Source of the DNA: JADLAT01 sp964348795
GTDB lineage: Bacteria; Pseudomonadota; Alphaproteobacteria; Micavibrionales; Micavibrionaceae
NCBI GenBank assembly: GCA_964348795.1
Contig: CAYGDY010000014.1
Span: 1-61,722 of the forward strand
Direction: 5' to 3'
DNA length: 61,722 nucleotides
This document shows, one piece after another, positions 18,102 through 24,844 of the stretch (positions within the stretch are counted from its first letter, which is position 1; each line of letters begins with the position of its first letter). A program made the position numbers and the translations under genes. The notes under the pieces were generated by a model. The model was not told the origin of the DNA and made no database searches. It saw only the letters and a program-made list of their open reading frames with translations.

Positions 18102-18796
18102 AGCCCCCCCTCATGCACCAGATGGGCTTCACGGGCAATCAGGGCGGCCTGTGTCCGGTTTTGTGCGTTCAATTTCCGGCAAATACCCCGGACATGCAGT
18201 TTGATCGTGACAACCTGAAGGCCCAGCGCTGTTGCAATGACCTTGTTGGAATCGCCGCGGGCCAGATATCCCAGCACATCCTTTTCACGCGGAGTGAGAT
18301 GAAAATCCATCGGCACTCTCGTACTCTGTTCTTCGGGGATCACCTCGGAGGAAAGACCTGCCGGATCCCGTTCATCGGCATGATAACTCGGCATCAGCCT
18401 GTGGGAAGAGACATCGAACGGCACGAAACTCTCGCCAGCGAGAACAGACTGGATGGCCTTGAGCAAGGCCTTACCGGACATGGTTTTCGGGAAATACGCG
18501 ACAACCCCCAGATCCAGAGCCCCCTGCACATCCTTGGACTCCGCCACGCCCGACATCAGCGCCAAAGGGACATCGGGATAAGCCGCGCGCATCTTTTCAA
18601 CGCCGCCCAAACCATCCATCCCTGGCATTTTAAAATCCAGCAGGACGAGATCAAGCCGCTTGTCTGCCTTCAAAAGACTGTACGCCTCGGAAAAATCCTT
18701 GGCCAATAAAATTTCAGCCGAAGGCTCCGCCCGTACGATGTATTGCACAAGCACATCGCGGAACAAAGTGTGGTCATCGGCAATCAACAGTTTCAT
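18098..18796 (-). CDS. NarL/FixJ-type response regulator
   Basis: This 232-residue protein has an N-terminal receiver with D7, D8 and phospho-acceptor D54 (VLLDFKMPGMDG), and a C-terminal LuxR-type helix-turn-helix (about 167-222) around LTPREKDVLGYLARGDSNK and VTIKLHVRGICRKL. It should bind DNA when phosphorylated, and the partner is almost surely the hybrid kinase that overlaps its 3' end by 4 nt. The 164 bases upstream show no gene and no clear operator. Confidence 0.92.
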   Translation of the reverse strand: MKLLIADDHTLFRDVLVQYIVRAEPSAEILLAKDFSEAYSLLKADKRLDLVLLDFKMPGMDGLGGVEKMRAAYPDVPLALMSGVAESKDVQGALDLGVVAYFPKTMSGKALLKAIQSVLAGESFVPFDVSSHRLMPSYHADERDPAGLSSEVIPEEQSTRVPMDFHLTPREKDVLGYLARGDSNKVIATALGLQVVTIKLHVRGICRKLNAQNRTQAALIAREAHLVHEGGL

Positions 18797-18960
18797 CGCT
18801 CACGTCTCTTTCATAAAAACAAAGAACACACACAGAAACCCAGAAAAACAGGCCTTGAAACGAAAGGCAGGAAGGGAAAGGGAGGCCTTTCACCGGAGTC
18901 TGCAGTGTAGCATGGAAGCTTTAAAAAAAGATAAAGCGGGCCTTTCCATACACGTGCAGG

Positions 18961-21051
18961 TTACTTCTGGCCGTCAACGGTCCCCATCGCGACATGAATC
19001 GGGAAACTGGGGGGTTTTTGGACATCTTTAAGACGCAAACGATAGACATAGACCCCCTCCAATACGCGCTGGACATAATTTCGCGTTTCGGAAATCGGGA
19101 TCATTTCAATCCAGTCAACAAGATCAATCTGGTTCGTTCTCGGGTCACCGAACGTGTCAACCCATTGCGAAACCCTTGCAGGTCCCGCATTGTATCCTGC
19201 AATGGCCATGGCATATGACCCGTCAAACCGGTTCACCAGATCGGACAGATAGCGGCTCCCCAGTTGAATATTATAATTCGGATCGGAGGTCAATTTTTCC
19301 GTATCCCCGTACAGACCGAGCTTTTTTGCGACTTCACGGGCCGTCGCAGGCATCAGTTGCATCAGCCCCAAAGCCCCCACAGGACTTCTGGCATCAAAAT
19401 CAAACATGCTCTCCTGCCTGATAATTGCGTGCACCAAAGACCATTCGAGAGAAATCCCTTCTAGGCGCCCCGTAATAACAGGATAAGATTGGGCCGTCAG
19501 GAACATCCCCTTGGCCGTGGCATCCTTGGAAATCCGGACCGCTTCGTATAATTCACCGGCATCCACAGCCAATTCTGCGGCGTAGCGGTAGCGTTTCGGG
19601 TTTTCTTCTTCCTGAATGAAGGCTTTCAAAAATTTACGGGCCTCGCGCCCCATCCCCGCCTTGCGCAAAAGCGTATAGGCCTGAATCAGATCATTGCCCT
19701 CGAAGGCCGAGAGATCCCCTGACTCGATTTGGGGCGGCGCGGCGTGCGGCAAGGCAGAGTGCATCCCCAGATGAGAGGCCGCCATCTGGCCATAAAACAC
19801 CGTTTGGTAACGGGCGGCCTCCCGATACCAGTGCTTTGCGTGGTCTTTGTCCCCCAACGCCTCTGCGGCGCGCCCTGCCCAGTACGCGCCCCGCGCCTTA
19901 CTCACGGGTGTTTCAACGCTCTGATACATCACCTCGAAATGCTCATAGGCCGCAGTAGGCTTGTTTAAAAACCGGAGCGCCAGCCATCCCGCCAGCCATT
20001 CGGCTTCTGCAAAATCGGGGCCTTGGGAGAGCCCGTGCCCCTGAGCCAGCAGAGAGGCACCCTCGAACATCTTTCGTTCCAGAAGACGGCGAATAATGAT
20101 ATGGCGCTCCTTCCACCAGTCCTGAGGGTTCAGGATTTTTTCAGGGGGCGGCGGATGGTTCAAAATCTCCATCGCCTCGACATCCAGATTATTTTTGCGG
20201 CGGAAACGCAAGCGCTCGAACAGCAAACCCGCATCGCCCTGCAGGATTCTGGGCACCTGCGCGATTTTCGCGCTGGCATCAGCCGCCCCGTTGGCCAGAG
20301 CAATCCGCGCCTCAGCCAGTGCCGGATAGCCAGCCCCGAGCATCTCCGCCAAAGCCCTCGGGTTACCCGTTTGCCCCCGCAAAAGCATCGCATCAAAGCG
20401 GCGCAAATGTGCCTCCCGATCCAAAAACCGGTTGTATTTTCTGAAAATAAAACGCTGATCCTCCTGTGACAGATTGGTCGTGACCCACCAGTCCGATAAA
20501 AACGCCCGCGCCTCGCCCGGACGATCACCGGCGATCAGAGCTCCTGCGTACCGGTCCACCGCCTTGACCGTTTCCGGCGGATACTCCCGATACCAGCCGA
20601 TAATCTCGGAAGGGGACAAGCCCTCTGGCATGGCGCTTTCGATTTTCTTCCGCAGGGTCTCCACCTCCGGCCATTCCGGATTTTGCCGTACAAAACGCGT
20701 CAACTGGGGATAGGGACTGAAATCATCCTTGCGGGTAAACAAAAGCCAATAATACAATTTGGACGCCAGTGCGTCATGAGCCGCAACAGCCTCCGTTTTG
20801 GCCTCGGACCACTGCGCCTTGTCAATCGCCCTGAGCGCAGACAGGGTATGGGCCTGCGCATTGGCAGATTGCATCTCCGCCCACGCGGATACAGGAACCA
20901 GACAAAAACCCGCGATCCACAGCAGACGCAGACAAAGCCCCCCGCGCCCCGTGCCTAAAATCTTGCATCCCGTACGGCGAAGCGCTAGAGTGTTGAACAC
21001 TTTTTCAAATTTTTGTACCGAACAATCTCTAGTATGGTTCATGAAAGACAT
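18961..21051 (-). CDS. slt: Soluble lytic murein transglycosylase (Slt family)
   Basis: This protein of about 696 residues has a signal-like hydrophobic stretch (LRLLWIAGFCLVPVSAWA), a long helical superhelix, and a C-terminal goose-lysozyme-like catalytic domain. The catalytic Glu lies in AIIRQESMFD, followed by SPVGALGLMQLMPATA and AIAGYNAGPARV. It cleaves glycan strands to 1,6-anhydro-muropeptides in the periplasm. The start is uncertain: the frame stays open far into dapA on the other strand, ATGs exist at 21051 and 21042, and a GTG at 21000 would leave room for a divergent dapA promoter. None has a good ribosome site. Confidence 0.9.
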   Translation of the reverse strand: MSFMNHTRDCSVQKFEKVFNTLALRRTGCKILGTGRGGLCLRLLWIAGFCLVPVSAWAEMQSANAQAHTLSALRAIDKAQWSEAKTEAVAAHDALASKLYYWLLFTRKDDFSPYPQLTRFVRQNPEWPEVETLRKKIESAMPEGLSPSEIIGWYREYPPETVKAVDRYAGALIAGDRPGEARAFLSDWWVTTNLSQEDQRFIFRKYNRFLDREAHLRRFDAMLLRGQTGNPRALAEMLGAGYPALAEARIALANGAADASAKIAQVPRILQGDAGLLFERLRFRRKNNLDVEAMEILNHPPPPEKILNPQDWWKERHIIIRRLLERKMFEGASLLAQGHGLSQGPDFAEAEWLAGWLALRFLNKPTAAYEHFEVMYQSVETPVSKARGAYWAGRAAEALGDKDHAKHWYREAARYQTVFYGQMAASHLGMHSALPHAAPPQIESGDLSAFEGNDLIQAYTLLRKAGMGREARKFLKAFIQEEENPKRYRYAAELAVDAGELYEAVRISKDATAKGMFLTAQSYPVITGRLEGISLEWSLVHAIIRQESMFDFDARSPVGALGLMQLMPATAREVAKKLGLYGDTEKLTSDPNYNIQLGSRYLSDLVNRFDGSYAMAIAGYNAGPARVSQWVDTFGDPRTNQIDLVDWIEMIPISETRNYVQRVLEGVYVYRLRLKDVQKPPSFPIHVAMGTVDGQK

Positions 21052-21054
21052 CTC

Positions 21055-21927
21055 ATGTTTAAAGGTTCTATTCCGGCACTCATCACACCGTTCAAAAACG
21101 GGGACATCGACTGGCCCGCCTTCGAGGCGCTCGTGGAATGGCAGATCGCACAAGGGTCCCATGCGGTCGTGCCTTGCGGGACAACGGGGGAATCTCCCAC
21201 GCTGACCCACGAGGAACACATGGCTATCATCAAGCGCTGTGTCGAGATCGTCAAGAAAAGAATTCCCGTGATTGCGGGAACGGGTTCCAACGCCACGCAG
21301 GAAGCCATCGAACTCACGCAATACGCCCAGGAGGTCGGGGCTGATTCTGCGCTTGTGGTCACACCCTACTACAACAAACCCTCGCAGGACGGCATGGTGG
21401 CGCATTTCACTGCCCTTCATGATTCGGTTTCTCTCCCGCTCATTGTCTACAATATTCCAGGCCGGTGTATTGTAGACATGACCCCGCAGACCATGGGGCG
21501 CCTCGCAAAACTGCCCCGTATCGTCGGGGTCAAGGATTCCTCCGGCGATCTCGGACGTCCGCTTCAAACGGCACAGGAATGCGGCAAAGCCTTCTGCCAG
21601 CTGTCCGGCGATGATATCACAACACCCGCCTTTCTGGCGCAAGGCGGCCACGGCGCCATTTCCGTTGTGGCCAATATTGCGCCCGCCCTGTGCGCCGCTT
21701 TATACGAGGCTTGGCAGGCGAACGATAGAACAACCTTTGAAACCCTGCGGGACACACTTGCGCCACTCGCCAAGGATCTGTTTTGTGAAAGCAGTCCCGC
21801 GCCTGTCAAATATGCCGCATACCGGCTTGGTCTGTGCCAGAACGAAGTCCGTCTGCCGATCATCCCGCTCAGCGCCGCCGGACAGGACAAAGTCGACAAG
21901 GCCCTGCACCATGCGGGACTTCTGTAA
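21055..21927 (+). CDS. dapA: 4-hydroxy-tetrahydrodipicolinate synthase
   Basis: This 290-residue TIM-barrel enzyme condenses pyruvate with aspartate semialdehyde in lysine and peptidoglycan synthesis. It has the family start MFKGSIPALITPF, CGTTGE (41-46), VTPYYNKPS, Y132 in VYNIPGR and the Schiff-base lysine K160 in GVKDSSGD. The frame is open upstream to 21034 and beyond, but the ATG at 21055 matches the family. It is divergent from the transglycosylase gene with almost no space between them, so the 5' ends of the two transcripts probably overlap. smpB follows after 13 nt. Confidence 0.94.
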   Translation: MFKGSIPALITPFKNGDIDWPAFEALVEWQIAQGSHAVVPCGTTGESPTLTHEEHMAIIKRCVEIVKKRIPVIAGTGSNATQEAIELTQYAQEVGADSALVVTPYYNKPSQDGMVAHFTALHDSVSLPLIVYNIPGRCIVDMTPQTMGRLAKLPRIVGVKDSSGDLGRPLQTAQECGKAFCQLSGDDITTPAFLAQGGHGAISVVANIAPALCAALYEAWQANDRTTFETLRDTLAPLAKDLFCESSPAPVKYAAYRLGLCQNEVRLPIIPLSAAGQDKVDKALHHAGLL

Positions 21928-21940
21928 AGCCCGTGTATCC

Positions 21941-22432
21941 ATGACAAGAAAAAAGAAAAAATCGGGGATGATTTCCACCAATCACACGGTGGCGGAAAAC
22001 CGGCAGGCGCGCTTTGAATACACGCTGGAAGACACGTTCATTGCCGGCATCGCACTCACAGGCACGGAAGTCAAATCCCTGCGTCTGGGGCAGGCCTCCA
22101 TCAAGGAATCCTTTGTGGGACCCAAAAACGGCGAAATCTGGATCTTCAACGCCAATATTCCGGAATACCAGCAAGCCGGACACCATCTCCAGCACGACCC
22201 CAAACGTACCCGCAAGCTCCTGCTCCATAAACGGGAAATCAACAAACTCATGGGGGCCGTGACGCGGGACGGCTACACGATTGTCGCCACCCGCCTGTTT
22301 TTTGATGCGCGCGGCATGGCCAAACTCGAAATCGCACTGGCCAAGGGGAAAAAACTGCACGACAAACGCGCCACAGAAAAAGAGCGCGACTGGAACAAAC
22401 AAAAACAACGCGTTATGAAAGAACGGGGGTAA
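21941..22432 (+). CDS. smpB: SsrA (tmRNA)-binding protein
   Basis: This is a 163-residue SmpB, the partner of tmRNA in rescuing stalled ribosomes. Core motifs are VAENRQARFEY, GIALTGTEVKSLRLGQASI, KRTRKLLLHKREI and the basic C-terminal tail that inserts in the mRNA channel (KRATEKERDWNKQKQRVMK). The start at 21941 gives a lysine-rich N-terminus; an in-frame ATG at 21968 is possible. No tmRNA gene is seen here. It lies in a dapA-smpB-lrgA run with short spacers. Confidence 0.94.
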   Translation: MTRKKKKSGMISTNHTVAENRQARFEYTLEDTFIAGIALTGTEVKSLRLGQASIKESFVGPKNGEIWIFNANIPEYQQAGHHLQHDPKRTRKLLLHKREINKLMGAVTRDGYTIVATRLFFDARGMAKLEIALAKGKKLHDKRATEKERDWNKQKQRVMKERG

Positions 22433-22438
22433 GGACCA

Positions 22439-22861
22439 ATGATCCGCGGCTTTATCATCCTTCTTTTTTTCCAGCTGATGGGCGATATGCTCTCGACAGG
22501 GTTCGATCTGCCGGTTCCCGGGCCTGTGATCGGTATGGTGCTTTTGTTCTGGGTGCTGGTCTTGATGGGCGATATGCTCTCGACAGGGTTCGATCTGCCG
22601 GTTCCCGGGCCTGTGATCGGTATGGTGCTTTTGTTCTGGGTGCTGGTCTTGATGGGCGGTCTCCCCGCTGATCTGGAAAAAACGGGCGAGGCCCTCATTT
22701 CAAATATTGGTCTGTTTTTTGTCCCAGCTGGCGCGGGCGTGAGCCTGTATCTGGGACTGATTGGCGAGCAATGGCCCATGATCCTCGTAGCCTCCCTGAC
22801 CAGCACCGTTTTGACACTCTTCCTCTGCGCGTTCATTTTTCGCACACTGGCAGGACGGTAA
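22439..22861 (+). CDS. lrgA: CidA/LrgA-family holin-like membrane protein with internal duplication
   Basis: This 140-residue protein matches the CidA/LrgA family: N-terminal IRGFIILLFFQLMGD, then the conserved LPVPGPVIGMVLLF, and the later IGLFFVPAGAGVSLY. The segment running from LMGDMLSTGF to FWVLV occurs twice in a row (29 residues each), because an 87-bp unit is duplicated in frame. Without the extra copy the protein would be 111 residues with about four membrane helices; with it there are about five, which would flip the topology of everything downstream. Family members pair with LrgB; here the next gene is only a remnant. AAGGA overlaps the smpB stop as ribosome site. Confidence 0.85.
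   Translation: MIRGFIILLFFQLMGDMLSTGFDLPVPGPVIGMVLLFWVLVLMGDMLSTGFDLPVPGPVIGMVLLFWVLVLMGGLPADLEKTGEALISNIGLFFVPAGAGVSLYLGLIGEQWPMILVASLTSTVLTLFLCAFIFRTLAGR
22476..22658 (+). repeat. Perfect 87-bp tandem duplication inside lrgA
   Basis: Positions 22476-22562 are repeated without a mismatch at 22563-22649, and the first 9 bases of the unit occur again at 22650-22658. The unit length is a multiple of three, so the frame is kept. The identity of the copies points to a recent event or an assembly error. Confidence 0.95.
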
Positions 22862-23030
22862 TGGATACGGCAATGGATTGGGATCCCCTGTTTCGTCACG
22901 CGCTCACGCACCCCCTCACAGCACTGCTCATGACGTTGGGACCTACGCCATCATCGGCATGAGCTTGATGGGAATCCTCTCTGGCCTCGTCTTGCCCTTA
23001 CTGCTTCGCCTCCTGTTTCAAATCAACTAG
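22861..23030 (+). pseudogene. lrgB: Remnant of lrgB (internal deletion)
   Basis: This starts in a TAATG overlap with the lrgA stop, where LrgB would be expected. The first frame (MDTAMDWDPLFRHALTHPLT...) stops after 33 residues at 22962. From about 22941 another frame reads TYAIIGMSLMGILSGLVLPL and on to a stop at 23030, which looks like the conserved C-terminal end of LrgB. A full lrgB is about 690 bp; only 170 bp remain, and the two parts are out of frame. I infer a large internal deletion. The similarity is judged by eye. Confidence 0.55.
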
Positions 23031-23074
23031 ACACTCTACGTGGCCCCTCTCTAAAAGCCCCCTCCTTTTTCCCG

Positions 23075-24226
23075 TTACGACGAACCTGCCTTTTTCTTAC
23101 CAGACGGTGTCTCGTTTTCAGCTTCATCAAATCCCGCCGTGCTCTCATGATCCGGCCCCACCAGAAGGGCTTCAGCGACAAGACCTGCATTTTGGCGAAT
23201 CTGGGTCTCCAGCTTGGCCGCCATACTCGGGTTTTCCCGCAAAAACGTTTTGGAGTTTTCACGCCCCTGCCCGATCCTCTGCCCGTCATAGGAAAACCAG
23301 GCACCGGATTTTTCAACCAAATTGCCTGCAACCCCGAGATCGAGAAGCTCGCCCAGTTTGGAAATCCCCTCCCCGTACATGATGTCGAACTCAACCTGCC
23401 GGAACGGCGGGGCCATTTTGTTTTTTACGACCTTGACGCGGGTTTGGTTCCCCACGACCTCTTCGCGTTCCTTGATCGAACCAATCCGGCGAATATCCAG
23501 CCGGACAGAGGCGTAAAACTTCAAGGCATTCCCCCCCGTTGTTGTTTCAGGCGAACCAAACATCACCCCAATTTTCATCCGGATCTGGTTGATAAAGATC
23601 ACGACCGTACGGGAACGCGAGATCGAACCCGTCAGCTTTCTGAGAGCCTGTGACATCAGACGGGCCTGCAAGCCCACATGGGAATCTCCCATCTCTCCTT
23701 CCAGTTCCGCCCGCGGCACTAACGCCGCGACAGAATCCACCACCAGCACATCCAGCGCCCCTGAACGCACCAGCGTATCCACGATTTCGAGGGCCTGCTC
23801 CCCGCCATCGGGTTGGGAAATCAAAAGTTCCTCCACATTCACACCTAGTTTTTTGGCGTAAGAGGGATCGAGTGCATGCTCCGCGTCAATAATCGCACAC
23901 GTCCCGCCCGCTTTTTGGGCCTCGGCAATCACCTGCAGGGCCAGCGTCGTCTTACCGGAGCTTTCCGGTCCGTAAATCTCCACAATCCGCCCCCGTGGCA
24001 AACCACCGATTCCCAAGCCAATATCAAGCCCGATCGAGCCTGTTGAAATGGCCTCGACATTCATCGGATTTTCACCACCACTGAGCTTCATGATGGAGCC
24101 CTTCCCGAAAGCCCGTTCAATCTGTGACAAAGCTGCATCCAGCGCCTTTTGCTTCTCTCCACTCTTCACATCACCCGCCCCTTGCTTACTCATATCCTTA
24201 CCCGCTTTCAAAGATGTTACGCTCAT
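23075..24226 (-). CDS. recA: Recombinase A
   Basis: This is a 383-residue RecA, the strand-exchange and SOS coprotease filament protein. Walker A GPESSGKT is at 86-93, Walker B VLVVDSVAALVP, the L2 region FINQIRMKIGVMFGSPETT and the C-terminal acidic tail are all present. The frame extends to 24262, but the ATG at 24226 has GAGGAA directly upstream and matches the family. The 5' region holds a cluster of GTTC/GAAC half sites that suggests LexA control. The upstream gene, hup, ends in its own terminator. Confidence 0.97.
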   Translation of the reverse strand: MSVTSLKAGKDMSKQGAGDVKSGEKQKALDAALSQIERAFGKGSIMKLSGGENPMNVEAISTGSIGLDIGLGIGGLPRGRIVEIYGPESSGKTTLALQVIAEAQKAGGTCAIIDAEHALDPSYAKKLGVNVEELLISQPDGGEQALEIVDTLVRSGALDVLVVDSVAALVPRAELEGEMGDSHVGLQARLMSQALRKLTGSISRSRTVVIFINQIRMKIGVMFGSPETTTGGNALKFYASVRLDIRRIGSIKEREEVVGNQTRVKVVKNKMAPPFRQVEFDIMYGEGISKLGELLDLGVAGNLVEKSGAWFSYDGQRIGQGRENSKTFLRENPSMAAKLETQIRQNAGLVAEALLVGPDHESTAGFDEAENETPSGKKKAGSS

Positions 24227-24308
24227 ATCAATAGTTCCTCTTTCATGACATAAAATTTTCAAGCCTGCAAATCCTTCCCGAGAAAGAGCATGCCCTCACC
24301 TTGCGTAC

Positions 24309-24370
24309 GAACATGTACCTATTTTGTTCCCATGTCAAGAAAAAAGAACATAAAAGAACAAAATACGTTC
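24309..24370 (-). promoter_or_regulatory. Putative recA promoter with clustered GTTC/GAAC half sites
   Basis: Within 62 bases, five GTTC or GAAC tetramers occur (24309, 24326, 24346, 24356, 24367). A TTGACA box (complement of 24333-24338) lies among them, with a poor -10 (CATGTT) 17 nt further toward recA. Alphaproteobacterial LexA binds GTTC-N7-GTTC; here the direct pair has a 6-base gap and an inverted pair has 7, so the site is suggestive, not canonical. Confidence 0.45.
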
Positions 24371-24378
24371 AAACCCCT

Positions 24379-24410
24379 AAAAAAAGCCACAAGGGAAACC
24401 CCTTGCGGCT
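24379..24410 (-). terminator. Intrinsic terminator of hup
   Basis: On the minus strand a long stem AGCCGCAAGGGG / CCCTTGTGGCT with a small loop is followed by at least six T. It lies about 40 nt after the hup stop. Confidence 0.9.
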
Positions 24411-24451
24411 CTTGATTGAGATACGTTTTCCAGAAATTTCCGGAATCGCAC

Positions 24452-24727
24452 TTATTTGTTTACAGCTTCTTTCAGCTCTTTTCCTGCCTTGAATTTTGGC
24501 TGTTTGGAAGCAGGAATTTTGATTGGGTCACCTGTCCGTGGGTTACGGCCAGTTGTCGCGGCGCGCTTGGCAACAGAAAATGTTCCAAAACCGACCAGAC
24601 GCACATCATCGCCTTTTTTCAGGGAGGCTTTGATCGCATCGATGACAGCATCAACAGCGGCGGCGGCCTTTGTTTTGGAGATATCTGCGGAATCCGCAAC
24701 TTTGGATACTAGGTCTTGCTTGTTCAT
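24452..24727 (-). CDS. hup: HU-family DNA-binding protein
   Basis: This is a 91-residue HU nucleoid protein, with MNKQDLVSKVADSADISKTK at the start, the dimer core VRLVGFGTFSVAKRAA and the DNA-arm segment GRNPRTGDPIKIPASKQPKF. It bends DNA without sequence preference. It lies 117 nt downstream of lon on the same strand, the usual alphaproteobacterial order. A strong terminator follows. Confidence 0.96.
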   Translation of the reverse strand: MNKQDLVSKVADSADISKTKAAAAVDAVIDAIKASLKKGDDVRLVGFGTFSVAKRAATTGRNPRTGDPIKIPASKQPKFKAGKELKEAVNK

Positions 24728-24844
24728 AAAAAACCCCTTCGGTTAGTGTTAAGCAATTTATCACCTGAAGCGCATCAAAAACTCTAATGTTTCCGAGGCT
24801 TTTCAAGCACCATACGAATCTTTTATGCTTTTTTGAAACAGATT

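Noticed and set aside
21052..21651. N-terminal extension of the transglycosylase frame across dapA
   Set aside because: The 200 extra codons are antisense to dapA and match no Slt sequence; the signal peptide begins after them.
24346..24359. A canonical LexA box GTTC-N7-GTTC for recA
   Set aside because: The direct pair has a 6-base gap, so it was not called as a canonical box; only the cluster is reported.
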